Notes: generated by a model not told the origin, from the sequence alone. 40,556 nucleotides of DNA from an uncultured Eubacteriales bacterium (GCA_900546255.1 URCB01000015.1:1-40556), one strand, 5' to 3'; positions 1-7,254 are shown, numbered from the stretch's first letter. Numbers and translations: made by a program.

Positions 1-3
1 CCG

Positions 4-51
4 GGCTTTCTCTAGAGAAAGCCTGGATCCCCCGCCCGGGACCGGGCGGGG
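4..51. repeat. Dispersed palindromic repeat, copy 1
   Basis: Two perfect palindromes lie side by side: GGCTTTCTCT/AGAGAAAGCC at 4-23 and CCCCGCCCGG/CCGGGCGGGG at 30-51. Read on the minus strand, this block aligns with the plus strand at 2330-2374: 20 of 21 bases match in the GC palindrome, and the GGCTTTCT...AGAAAGCC palindrome follows in the same order. It is therefore one copy of a repeat found twice in the window in opposite orientations. It lies about 50 bases downstream of the ispG stop codon. There is no T-tract that would make it a classical terminator of ispG. Function unknown. Confidence 0.7.
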
Positions 52-61
52 AACCCACGTA

Positions 62-100
62 GCAGGTCTGAACCTGCAACCGTCCTCATCCAGGACCTGC
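62..100. other. Hairpin pair just downstream of ispG
   Basis: GCAGGT (62-67) pairs with ACCTGC (72-77), and GTCCT (82-86) pairs with AGGAC (92-96). A second ACCTGC at 95-100 could pair with the same GCAGGT, so two alternative folds are possible. The hairpins begin two bases after the ispG stop codon (103-105, minus strand) and lead into the palindromic repeat at 4-51. They may be part of an ispG 3' end or of an RNA that continues past the window edge. The function cannot be decided from this sequence. Confidence 0.4.
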
Positions 101-102
101 CC

Positions 103-1140
103 TCACAAGGTCTCAATGAGGGCCATCAGCTCCTCCACCATGGCCTCCTGGGGCACCTGCTTGACCACCTTCCCGTGGCGGAAAAGGAGCCCCTTCCCGT
201 TTCCTCCGGCGATGCCCACATCGGCAGCCGCGGCCTCTCCAGGGCCGTTGACGGGACAGCCCATCACCGCCACGGTGATGGGCTTGGTGACGGTTTTCAG
301 CCGCTCCTCCACCGCCTGGGCCAGGGGGATGAGGTCAATCTTGGTCCGGCCACAGGTGGGGCAGGCGATGAGGTCCGGCCCCTCCCGGCGCAGGCCGATG
401 GCCTTGAGAATGTCCCGGGCGGCATAGACCTCCTCCACCGGGTCGGCGGTGAGGGTCACCCGGAGGGTGTCCCCGATCCCCAGGGCCAGCAGGCCGCCGA
501 TGCCGGCGGCAGCCTTCAGCGTCCCCATGTGGGTGGTGCCCGCCTCGGTGACTCCCAGGTGGAGGGGGTAGTCCGACTGCTGGTGCATCAGGGTATAGGC
601 CCCCATGGTGATGGGCACCGAGGAGGCCTTTAGGGAGACGCAGATATCGTCAAAGTCGTAGCGGTTGAGCAGGGCGATGTGGCCAAAGGCGGAGTCCACC
701 ATGGCCTGGGGGGTCACCCCGCCGTACTTCTCCAACAGGGGCTTTTCCAGGGAGCCCCCGTTGACCCCGATGCGGATGGGGATGTTCCGCCGGGCACAGG
801 CCTGGGCTACGGCCTTCACCCGGTCCGCCCCCCCGATGTTCCCGGGGTTGATGCGGATCTTATCCGCCCCGGCCGCCACGCACTCCAGGGCCAGGCGGTA
901 GTCAAAGTGGATGTCCGCCACCAGGGGCAGGTCGATCTGTTCCTTGATCTTCCCCACCGCTTTGGCGGCCTCTAAATTGGGCACCGCCACTCGAACGATC
1001 TGGCAGCCCGCCGCTGCCAGGCGGCGGATTTGGGCCACAGTGGCCTCCACATCCTGGGTGGGGGTATTGGTCATGGATTGGATGGAGACCGGAGCTCCGC
1101 CCCCTACAGGCAGGCCGCCCACCAAAATCTGTTTCGTCAT
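103..1140 (-). CDS. ispG: 4-hydroxy-3-methylbut-2-enyl diphosphate synthase (IspG/GcpE)
   Basis: IspG carries out the penultimate MEP-pathway step, reducing methylerythritol cyclodiphosphate to HMBPP with a [4Fe-4S] cluster in the cytosol. The 345-residue protein has the N-terminal TIM-barrel motif SIQSMTNTPT. It also has the cluster ligands Cys260, Cys263 (CPTC) and Cys295 (CPVNGPGE), with the cluster-contacting Glu at about 302; the spacing matches the E. coli enzyme. The length is typical of the short, two-domain bacterial form. The ATG at 1140 is preceded by GGTGG and lies one base after the rseP stop codon, so the two are co-transcribed. Together with dxr upstream, this places two MEP genes in the same cluster as uppS, which consumes the product. 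Confidence 0.97.
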   Translation of the reverse strand: MTKQILVGGLPVGGGAPVSIQSMTNTPTQDVEATVAQIRRLAAAGCQIVRVAVPNLEAAKAVGKIKEQIDLPLVADIHFDYRLALECVAAGADKIRINPGNIGGADRVKAVAQACARRNIPIRIGVNGGSLEKPLLEKYGGVTPQAMVDSAFGHIALLNRYDFDDICVSLKASSVPITMGAYTLMHQQSDYPLHLGVTEAGTTHMGTLKAAAGIGGLLALGIGDTLRVTLTADPVEEVYAARDILKAIGLRREGPDLIACPTCGRTKIDLIPLAQAVEERLKTVTKPITVAVMGCPVNGPGEAAAADVGIAGGNGKGLLFRHGKVVKQVPQEAMVEELMALIETL

Positions 1141-1141
1141 G

Positions 1142-2203
1142 TCAGTCCACCAACTTCCAAATGTCGCTGAAGGTGACCAGCACCATCAACAGAATAAGCA
1201 GGAAAAATCCCACGGCGTGGATCCACGCCTCGTACTTGGGGTTGAGTTTTTGTCCCGAAAAGAGGAACCACACCTCTCCCACCACCAGCAGGAAAATTCG
1301 GCCCCCGTCCAGGGCAGGCAGGGGGAGCAAATTCATAATGGCCAGATTCACCGCGATGAGGGCAATGACGTAGCACACGTTCTGCAGGCCCGCCCCGATG
1401 CTGCCCCCCTGGCTCCCTGCCTCGCCCAGGTAGGTGACAATGCCCACAGGGCCGGACATGTCATTCAGCCCCACCTGGCCGGTGACCAGCATCACCAGGC
1501 CGGACCACACCGCCCGGGCAAAGTACCAGCAGGTGTCCCAGCTCTGCTTCAGCAGACCCAGGGGGGTAACCTCTTCCGTGGCGAAATAAATGCCGTACAT
1601 GGTCACCGTCTGGCCGTCCACCACATACTCCTGGGGCTGGAGGGGAAAGTCTTCCAGGGTAACCGCCTCCCCGTTGCGCTCCACCACCAGGTCCATGGTG
1701 CCCCCTTGGGCAGCGGAAAACTGGGTGGAGACATCGGAGTAGACGGTAACCTTATGGCCGTTGATCGACAGGAACCGGTCCCCCCGCTGCAGCCCATCTT
1801 CCCCGGCATAGGCAAACCCCTCTGCAAAGTCTCGGATCACCGGCACGGTATAGCTGCCGGCCACCCCAAAGAGAATGGCCACCAGCACAAAGCCCGCCAC
1901 AAAGTTCATCACCGACCCGGCGGCCAGGATGATGAGCTTCCGCCAGGCGGCCTTTCGGGAGAAGGCCCGGGGATTCTTACTGTCCTCGTCCTCCCCTTCC
2001 ATGGCGCAGTATCCCCCGATGGGGAAGGCCCGAAGGGAGTACAGGGTTTCCCCCTTTTGCCGGGAGAAAATGGCCGGTCCCATGCCAATGGAGAACTCAT
2101 TGACCTGAACGTCCAGGCGTTTGGCCGCCAGGAAATGCCCGCCCTCATGGACTGCAATGAGTAGTCCGAAGAGGAGGATGCCGACGATGATGTATAGAAC
2201 CAA
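1142..2203 (-). CDS. rseP: RseP/RasP-type site-2 zinc protease (M50)
   Basis: This is an intramembrane metalloprotease of the site-2 protease family. Relatives cleave anti-sigma factors and leftover signal peptides within the membrane. The zinc motif is HEGGH near residue 20 in the first membrane segment (the usual form is HELGH). A PDZ-like domain lies in the middle, and the third-ligand motif NLLPLPALDGG lies in the C-terminal membrane region, with a final helix at the end. Start: a TTG at 2203 has GAGGTG six bases upstream. A GTG at 2212 is in frame but overlaps that site and has no Shine-Dalgarno of its own, so TTG is preferred with modest confidence. It overlaps nothing and is followed after one base by ispG. 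Unlike in many relatives, a 540-base gap separates it from dxr. Confidence 0.93.
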   Translation of the reverse strand: MVLYIIVGILLFGLLIAVHEGGHFLAAKRLDVQVNEFSIGMGPAIFSRQKGETLYSLRAFPIGGYCAMEGEDEDSKNPRAFSRKAAWRKLIILAAGSVMNFVAGFVLVAILFGVAGSYTVPVIRDFAEGFAYAGEDGLQRGDRFLSINGHKVTVYSDVSTQFSAAQGGTMDLVVERNGEAVTLEDFPLQPQEYVVDGQTVTMYGIYFATEEVTPLGLLKQSWDTCWYFARAVWSGLVMLVTGQVGLNDMSGPVGIVTYLGEAGSQGGSIGAGLQNVCYVIALIAVNLAIMNLLPLPALDGGRIFLLVVGEVWFLFSGQKLNPKYEAWIHAVGFFLLILLMVLVTFSDIWKLVD

Positions 2204-2212
2204 AGGCTTCAC

Positions 2213-2750
2213 CTCAAAGCAAGGAATCTATGGGCCACCCAGCCACTGGCTGGGTGCCTGTGCCGCGGGAGGGCGTACCCTTCGGGTGTGTCCCTCGGCA
2301 GTACCCTTGGGGCGCAGCGCCCCGAGGGTCCGCCCGGCCCCGGGCGGGGGCCCGGCTTTCTTTGGAAGAAAGCCGGAAGAAAGAACACCAAGGCTCTGCC
2401 CTGGACCCGGATTTCCAGGCCGCTCGTTCCCACTCGCTGGATTTGGCGTTTGTATGCATCGGAATGGTTGCAAAATGCTTCGTTTCGATATACTAAGACT
2501 GATTTGGACCGCATTTTCCGGGAAAATACTCTAAAAAAGAATTTTGCGAAAGAATGCCTCCAAAGCAAAGTACATACCAAGGCCCCGCAACAGGGCAACA
2601 GTTGCCCGCTGCAACCCCCGCCCCAAAACAAGCAAGTGCCAACAGGCGGGCCATCCAACCGGGAGGCCACGTGGCAGATTCCAACCTGCCACGAATCAAT
2701 GGATACCGCCCACCAACACCGGCAGAGTCCCCGGTTCCATGGCCGGCAGA
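2213..2750. other. Non-coding gap between dxr and rseP, rich in hairpins
   Basis: No convincing gene lies in this 540-base stretch. Apart from the repeat at 2303-2376 it holds GGGCAAC/GTTGCCC (2593-2607), CGTGGCAG/CTGCCACG (2670-2693, about 57 bases past the dxr stop) and an A/T-rich segment around 2490-2550 that is unlike the GC-rich surroundings. None of the hairpins is followed by a T-tract on the minus strand, so no intrinsic terminator for dxr is evident. No confident promoter for rseP is visible either. Confidence 0.5.
2303..2376. repeat. Dispersed palindromic repeat, copy 2, with extra hairpin
   Basis: Three hairpins stand in a row: ACCCT-t-GGGGCGC/GCGCCCC-g-AGGGT (2303-2329), CCGCCCGG/CCGGGCGG (2330-2347) and CCGGCTTTCTT/AAGAAAGCCGG (2352-2376). 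The last two match the reverse complement of 4-51 nearly base for base, so they form the second copy of that repeat. The copies are in opposite orientation and enclose rseP and ispG. The downstream purine-rich sequence (AAGAAAGAAC) is not shared with copy 1. This kind of extragenic palindrome resembles REP/BIME elements in layout; the resemblance is structural only. Confidence 0.7.
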
Positions 2751-3887
2751 TTATGCCTCCCCTTTTGCGGCCTGCCGTGCTGCTTGGTCGGCAGCGTACA
2801 CCCCTTCCAGAGTGAGGGGTGGGCGGGGCACCGTGTCTAAAGCGTGGGCCACCACCCGGGGAATGTCTAGGAAGCCGATCTCCCCGGCCAGGAACCGGGC
2901 CACGGCCACTTCGTTGGCCCCGTTGAGGATGGCTGGGGCCGTCCCCCCCTCTTGGGCGGCGCGGATGGCCAGAGCCAGGCAGGGGAAGGTGTCCAGATCA
3001 GGTTTGGCAAAGGTAAGCTGGCCTGCGGCAAACAGGTCCAGTTCCTCCGCCGGACCTGCCACCCGGTCCGGCCAGGAGAGGGCATACTGGATGGGCAGGC
3101 GCATATCCGGGGCGCCCAGCTGGGCGATCACGCTGTTGTCACAGTATTCCACCGCTGAGTGGAGTATGCTCTCCCGGTGGATCAAAATTTGAATCTTCTC
3201 CGGGGGAACGGCAAAGAGGGACATGGCCTCCAGCAGTTCCAGCCCCTTGTTCATCAAAGTGGCCGAGTCGATGGTCACTTTGGCTCCCATGGACCAGTTG
3301 GGATGTTGGAGGGCCCGGTCCGGGGTGACCTTCTCCAGCGCCTCCCGGGTCCAGCCAAAGAAGGGGCCCCCAGAGGCGGTGAGCAAAATCCGTTTCAGCT
3401 CCCGGCCGTGGCTGCCCTGGAGACTCTGGAAGATGGCCGAGTGCTCCGAGTCCACGGGGACGATCTCCGCCCCCTTCTCCCGGGCGCGGGCCATCACCAA
3501 GGGCCCGGCGCACACCAAGGTCTCCTTGTTGGCCAGGGCAATGCGCTTGCCGGTGTCGATGGCCGCCAGGGTGGGGGCCAGGCCGGCGATGCCCACCAGG
3601 GCGGTCACCGCCGTGTCCGCCTGGGGCAGCTGGGCTGCGGCCAGAACCCCCTCCTCCCCCGCCAGGACCTGAATGTCCGTGTCTGCCAGCCGGGACGCCA
3701 AAGCAGCGGCGGCGGTTGGATCCGCTGCCGCTGCCAGGATAGGATGAAAGGTCCGGGCCTGCCGCTCCAGCAGGTCGATGTTATGGTGGGCCGTCAGGGC
3801 CAGCACCCGGTGGCCGCAGGATGCCGCCACCTCCAAGGTCTGGGTGCCGATGGACCCTGTGGAGCCCAGGATGGCAAGGGATCTCAT
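2751..3887 (-). CDS. dxr: 1-deoxy-D-xylulose 5-phosphate reductoisomerase
   Basis: Dxr converts DXP to MEP with NADPH, the first committed step of the MEP pathway. The 378-residue product opens with the Rossmann fingerprint GSTGSIG at about residues 8-14. The metal and substrate motifs PVDSEHSAIFQ, ASGGPF and MNKGLELLEAM follow in the usual order, with the helical C-terminal domain last. The ATG at 3885-3887 overlaps the cdsA stop codon as ATGA, and AAGGGGG lies upstream. A longer reading starting at 3920 would run deep into cdsA and is rejected. It is translationally coupled to cdsA. Confidence 0.97.
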   Translation of the reverse strand: MRSLAILGSTGSIGTQTLEVAASCGHRVLALTAHHNIDLLERQARTFHPILAAAADPTAAAALASRLADTDIQVLAGEEGVLAAAQLPQADTAVTALVGIAGLAPTLAAIDTGKRIALANKETLVCAGPLVMARAREKGAEIVPVDSEHSAIFQSLQGSHGRELKRILLTASGGPFFGWTREALEKVTPDRALQHPNWSMGAKVTIDSATLMNKGLELLEAMSLFAVPPEKIQILIHRESILHSAVEYCDNSVIAQLGAPDMRLPIQYALSWPDRVAGPAEELDLFAAGQLTFAKPDLDTFPCLALAIRAAQEGGTAPAILNGANEVAVARFLAGEIGFLDIPRVVAHALDTVPRPPLTLEGVYAADQAARQAAKGEA

Positions 3888-4708
3888 GCGCCGGCCCCCT
3901 TGCTGAAGGCGGGCAGCCACTGGATCAGCAGCTCAATGAGGGGGGCGCAGAAGATCACACTGTCAAACCGGTCCAGCACCCCTCCGTGGCCCGGGAGGAT
4001 GTGGCCGAAGTCCTTGATCTTCCGGTTGCGCTTCACGTAGGAGAAGGCCAGGTCCCCCACCTCGGTGATGACGCCGCCCAGAATGCCGTACACCGCCAGG
4101 AAGTAGTAGTTGACCTCCACGTCGGTGATAAAGTGGAACACCAGGCCGTACAGCAGGGTAATGCCCACCCCGACGATGAGGCCGCCCACAGAGCCCTCCA
4201 CCGTTTTCTTGGGGGAGAGGACAGGGGCGAAGGGGTGCTTACCCAGGAACATCCCCACAAACATGGCCCCCGCATCCACCACGAAGGGCAGGAGGATGGG
4301 TAGGAACACATAGCTGTCCCGCAGCTCCAGGTTCCCCACCCGCACCACAGAGGACAGACAGTAGGAGATGATGAAGGCGAAGAAGAAGCCCGCCCCCACC
4401 CGGTCAATCTTCACCCGCAGGTGGCTGGCAAAGGCCTCGGCAAAGACCAGCACCAGGTAGACCAGCAGCACCAGCAGGCCCCATTGCCTGGGTTCCCCAA
4501 AGTAAACCCAGAAGGGAATGGCTAGGGCCACCAGGGCGGTGTACAGGGCGATGCGGGGGTGGTTCATGCCGATGGCATGGAGGGCCTCATAGGTCCCAAT
4601 CACCGACAGCACGGCGATGAGGGCAGGGGTAAAGGCCTCCGGCAGGACGAACAGGACCACTAGGATCACAGGCACACCCACACAGGCCACCAAAATACGA
4701 TTTCTCAC
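3884..4708 (-). CDS. cdsA: Phosphatidate cytidylyltransferase (CDP-diglyceride synthase)
   Basis: CdsA makes CDP-diacylglycerol from phosphatidic acid and CTP, the branch point of phospholipid synthesis, in the membrane. The 274-residue protein is almost entirely hydrophobic, with about eight predicted membrane segments. The family signature is near the C terminus: SYVKRNRKIKDFG followed by LPGHGGVLDRFD, which includes the metal-binding Asp. Start: a GTG at 4708 lies two bases after the uppS stop codon with GGAGG nine bases upstream. An ATG at 4834 would add 42 Pro/Arg-rich residues that overlap uppS in another frame and is rejected. It overlaps the dxr start by four bases. Confidence 0.96.
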   Translation of the reverse strand: MRNRILVACVGVPVILVVLFVLPEAFTPALIAVLSVIGTYEALHAIGMNHPRIALYTALVALAIPFWVYFGEPRQWGLLVLLVYLVLVFAEAFASHLRVKIDRVGAGFFFAFIISYCLSSVVRVGNLELRDSYVFLPILLPFVVDAGAMFVGMFLGKHPFAPVLSPKKTVEGSVGGLIVGVGITLLYGLVFHFITDVEVNYYFLAVYGILGGVITEVGDLAFSYVKRNRKIKDFGHILPGHGGVLDRFDSVIFCAPLIELLIQWLPAFSKGAGA

Positions 4709-4710
4709 GG

Positions 4711-5475
4711 TTATACGCCTCCAAACCGGCGCTGGCGCCGCTGAAACGCCGCCAAGGCCTCGTCCAGGACCTGGGGGGTAAAGTCGGGCCAGAGCACATC
4801 GGTAAAATAAAACTCCGCGTAAGCTGACTGCCACGTTAAGAAGTTGGACAGCCGCAGTTCCCCGCTGGGGCGAATGATGAGATCAGGATCCGGCATCCCC
4901 CGGCTGTCCAGGTAGCGGGAGAAGGCCTCGTCGGTGAGGTCCTCCACCGTCTGCCGGCCGGCCAGCAGGTCCCGCCCCCAGGCTTGGGCTGCCCGGAGAA
5001 TCTCGTCCCGGCCGCCGTAGTTGAGGCAAATGTTCACCTGGTGCCGCTTGCCGGAGAGGGAGGCGGCCGTCTCCTCCGCCCGGAGACACAGGTCCCGCAG
5101 GGCAGGGGGCAAAGGCTCCAGATTTCCAAAAAAGTGCACTCGGAACCCGTCCCGCTCCATCTTTTCCAGCACCTCCAACAGGTACTTGTGCAGCAGGTCC
5201 ATGATGGTGGCCACTTCCTCCACCGGGCGCTTCCAGTTCTCGGTGGAGAAGGCATACACCGTCAGGTAGGGAATGCCAATGTCCCGGCAGTAATAGGCGA
5301 TGGTGCGGAAGGTCTCCGCGCCGGCAGCGTGGCCGGCGGTACGGGGCAGGCCCCGCTTTTTGGCCCACCGGCCGTTGCCGTCCATGATGATGCCCACGTG
5401 CTGCGGCAGCTGGGTACGGTCCAACCCCTCCCCCGCTGCCGGCACGTCCGGCTTCTTCCGATTCCAAAAAGCCAT
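4711..5475 (-). CDS. uppS: Undecaprenyl diphosphate synthase (cis-prenyltransferase)
   Basis: UppS extends farnesyl diphosphate with cis-isoprene units to make the C55 carrier lipid for peptidoglycan and teichoic acids. The 254-residue protein carries the catalytic motif MDGNGRWAKKRG at about residues 31-42, the conserved TVYAFSTENWKRP segment and the C-terminal DLIIRPSGELRLSNFL region with the substrate-binding Arg and Ser. It lies between frr (seven-base gap) and cdsA (two-base gap). Its substrate depends on the MEP genes dxr and ispG in the same cluster. Confidence 0.97.
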   Translation of the reverse strand: MAFWNRKKPDVPAAGEGLDRTQLPQHVGIIMDGNGRWAKKRGLPRTAGHAAGAETFRTIAYYCRDIGIPYLTVYAFSTENWKRPVEEVATIMDLLHKYLLEVLEKMERDGFRVHFFGNLEPLPPALRDLCLRAEETAASLSGKRHQVNICLNYGGRDEILRAAQAWGRDLLAGRQTVEDLTDEAFSRYLDSRGMPDPDLIIRPSGELRLSNFLTWQSAYAEFYFTDVLWPDFTPQVLDEALAAFQRRQRRFGGV

Positions 5476-5482
5476 GGGGACG

Positions 5483-6037
5483 TTACACCGCCATGAGCTC
5501 GGCTTCCTTCTTGGCGGTGAGGTCGTCGATCTCCTTGCAGCGCTTGTCGGTGAGCTTCTGGAGGTCGTCCTCCAGTTCCTTCAGGTCGTCCTCGGTGATC
5601 TCGGACTTTTTCTTCATGGCCTTGAACTTTTCCATGGCATCCCGGCGGATGTTGCGGATGGCCACCTTGCCTCCTTCGCCATACTTCTTCACCTGCTTGG
5701 TGAGCTCCTTACGGCGCTCCTCGGTGAGCTGAGGGAAGATCAGGCGGATCACCTTGCCGTCGTTCTGGGGGTTGATGCCCAGGTCAGAGGCCAGCAGGGC
5801 CTTCTCCACGGCCTTGAGCAGGGTGCCGTCCCAGGGCTGAATCACCAGGGTACGGGGGTCAGGGGTGGAGATGGAGGCCACCTGGTGAATGGGGGTTTCG
5901 GTGCCGTAGTACTCCACGGTGATCTTGTCCAGCACCCCGGCGTTGGCCCGGCCGGCCCGGACGCCGGCAAAGTCGCTCATCACCACTTCGATGGTCTTCT
6001 GCATCTTCGCGTCATAGGGTTGGTTCATTTCCTTCAT
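5483..6037 (-). CDS. frr: Ribosome recycling factor
   Basis: RRF splits post-termination ribosomes together with EF-G. The 184-residue protein shows the complete family pattern: an N-terminal helix with the ADFAGVRAGRAN-like segment (here SDFAGVRAGRANAGVLD), the YYGTETPIHQVASIS core and the C-terminal RRDAMEKFKAMKKKSEITED helix. The ATG at 6037 overlaps the pyrH stop as ATGA, and GAGGAGG lies ten bases upstream, so translation is coupled to pyrH. A second ATG three codons later is possible but less likely. Confidence 0.98.
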   Translation of the reverse strand: MKEMNQPYDAKMQKTIEVVMSDFAGVRAGRANAGVLDKITVEYYGTETPIHQVASISTPDPRTLVIQPWDGTLLKAVEKALLASDLGINPQNDGKVIRLIFPQLTEERRKELTKQVKKYGEGGKVAIRNIRRDAMEKFKAMKKKSEITEDDLKELEDDLQKLTDKRCKEIDDLTAKKEAELMAV

Positions 6038-6762
6038 GACTTTGTTTCCTCCTCTACAATGGTTCCAATTCTCTCTCCCATCACCGCCCGGAGGATGTTT
6101 TGAGGATCCGCCAGGGCGAAGATCATCACGGGAATGTGGTTCTCCATAGCCAGGGACGTGGCGGTCAGATCCATCACCTGCAGGTGGTCGGCCAGAACCT
6201 GGTCATAGGAGATGGCGTCGTACTTCACGGCGCCGGGGTCCTTCTTGGGGTCGGCGCTGTAGACGCCGTCGATGTTTTTGGCCAGGAGGATCATATCCGC
6301 CTGGATTTCCGCCGCCCGGAGGACGGCGGCCGTGTCGGTGGAAAAGTAGGGGTTGCCGGTACCCCCGGCAAAGATCACCACTTCCCCCGCCCGGAGGTAC
6401 CGGTCCGCAGCGGGGCGGGAGAGGATCTCCCCCACCGGGCCCATGGGGATGGAGGTGAGCACCCGGGCAGGCTGCCCCACCTGCTCCAGCACATCCTGGA
6501 GGGCCAGGCTGTTCATCACAGTGGCCAGCATGCCCATCTGGTCAGCGCGAGAGCGCTCCATCTGGCCGCCCCCGTCCTTCACGCCACGCCAGTAGTTGCC
6601 GCCGCCCACCACCAGGCCCACCTGGACCCCACGGTCGACGCAGTCCTTCACCACCTGGCACACTTGGCGGACAAAGGGAAAATCAATCCCTCGCCCGGCC
6701 GGGCCAGCCAGGGCCTCCCCGCTGAGTTTCAGCAGGACCCGCTGATACTTTGGTTGTTCCAT
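6034..6762 (-). CDS. pyrH: Uridylate kinase
   Basis: PyrH phosphorylates UMP to UDP (amino acid kinase family, hexameric, cytosolic). The 242-residue protein contains LLKLSGEAL, the phosphate-binding VVGGGNYWRGV, the LTSIPMGPVGE region and FAGGTGNPYFSTDTAA. GAGGTAGTT precedes the ATG at 6762. In most relatives rpsB and tsf lie just upstream; here pyrH is the first gene after a 700-base non-coding stretch and has its own promoter at 6832-6860. Confidence 0.97.
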   Translation of the reverse strand: MEQPKYQRVLLKLSGEALAGPAGRGIDFPFVRQVCQVVKDCVDRGVQVGLVVGGGNYWRGVKDGGGQMERSRADQMGMLATVMNSLALQDVLEQVGQPARVLTSIPMGPVGEILSRPAADRYLRAGEVVIFAGGTGNPYFSTDTAAVLRAAEIQADMILLAKNIDGVYSADPKKDPGAVKYDAISYDQVLADHLQVMDLTATSLAMENHIPVMIFALADPQNILRAVMGERIGTIVEEETKS

Positions 6763-6831
6763 AACTACCTCCCCGGCCCACGGGATCCGCAGGCCTGCCT
6801 GCCCCCCAGCGGGGGACCATTTCTTGGGTTT

Positions 6832-6860
6832 ATTCTACTATAGTTCAAACCAAAAGTAAA
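6832..6860 (-). promoter_or_regulatory. Probable sigma-A promoter of the pyrH operon
   Basis: On the minus strand, TTTACT (6855-6860) and TAGAAT (6832-6837) are separated by 17 bases. These match the -35 and -10 consensus at 4/6 and 5/6. Transcription would start near 6825, giving a leader of about 60 bases that includes a CCCCC/GGGGG hairpin ahead of pyrH. Confidence 0.5.
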
Positions 6861-7027
6861 CAACAGCTTTTCATAATTTCTGTCCCCTGCCTCCCTCCCC
6901 AGAAAGGCCCGGCCAAAGGGGCTTCGGCCAGGTGTGGATATGGGAGAGGTCTCTCCCCTGGTTTAATTCTCACAATCTCAATAGGCAATTGTCCTTCTTT
7001 TTCGTCGCCTTTTTTCGACCCGTCCAT
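6845..7027 (-). CDS. Possible small protein, 60 residues, unrecognised
   Basis: An ATG at 7027 has an excellent AGGAGGG seven bases upstream and opens a 60-codon frame. The first 30 residues are charged and hydrophilic (MDGSKKGDEKEGQLPIEIVR), and the end is short and hydrophobic (CCLLLV). I recognise no family. The same bases that form its ribosome binding site and start also read, on the plus strand, as a near-consensus promoter (7027-7055), and its last codons overlap the pyrH promoter. One of the two readings is probably accidental, and the plus-strand reading has more support downstream. Confidence 0.27.
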   Translation of the reverse strand: MDGSKKGDEKEGQLPIEIVRIKPGERPLPYPHLAEAPLAGPFWGGRQGTEIMKSCCLLLV

Positions 7028-7055
7028 TGACTTTCCCTCCTCTATTCCCTACAAT
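7027..7055 (+). promoter_or_regulatory. Sigma-A promoter for the structured RNA
   Basis: TTGACT (7027-7032), a 17-base spacer and TACAAT (7050-7055) each match the consensus at 5/6. The predicted start is near 7062. No protein-coding gene follows on this strand for 770 bases. A structured segment ending in an intrinsic terminator at 7243 does. Confidence 0.6.
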
Positions 7056-7061
7056 GGAGGT

Positions 7062-7243
7062 GTTCTTTGGAACAAGCGGACATTCCGTGGCACGGCAGGT
7101 GCGGCAGTCTCTTTACGCTCTCTCTTTCTGTCTTCCTGAACCACAGGCGCACCTGCCCTCTGCCACGTCCTCCTCCGCTGCCTTGGGCAGCGGTCCGCTT
7201 CCCCCTGCGGCGCTTTCCTCTCCTTTGGAAAGGGCCGCTTTTT
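7062..7243 (+). ncRNA. Candidate structured non-coding RNA of about 182 nt, 6S-like in outline
   Basis: The segment starts at a good promoter and ends in an intrinsic terminator: GCGGC (7207-7211) and CTTTCC (7213-7218) pair with GGAAAG (7227-7232) and GCCGC (7234-7238), followed by TTTTT. Between them lies an extended rod. AAGCGGAC (7074-7081) pairs with GTCCGCTT (7193-7200), CGTGGCA (7086-7092) with TGCCACG (7161-7167), and GGCAGGTGCG (7094-7103) with CGCACCTGCC (7148-7157). A side hairpin CGCTGCC/GGCAGCG (7176-7192) sits on the 3' side of the internal loop. A 5' hairpin TGTTC/GAACA (7061-7074) precedes the rod. Size, rod shape and the 3'-side bubble hairpin recall Firmicutes 6S RNA, but the 5' side of the bubble is only four bases and I cannot confirm homology. 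It lacks the landmarks of tmRNA, RNase P RNA and SRP RNA. Confidence 0.55.
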
Positions 7244-7254
7244 CTATCCCCTCC

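Noticed and set aside
4..51. Intrinsic terminator of ispG
   Set aside because: Strong palindromes, but no T-tract follows on the minus strand, and the same block recurs at 2330-2374 in a different setting, so a repeat fits better.
911..2164. Plus-strand open frame of 417 codons opposite ispG and rseP
   Set aside because: It is antisense to two clearly recognised genes, His/Gly/Pro-rich with no family motif, and arises from GC-rich codon use. Similar long antisense frames at 21421-23385 (opposite plsX-trmFO) and 24752-26236 (opposite topA) were rejected for the same reason.
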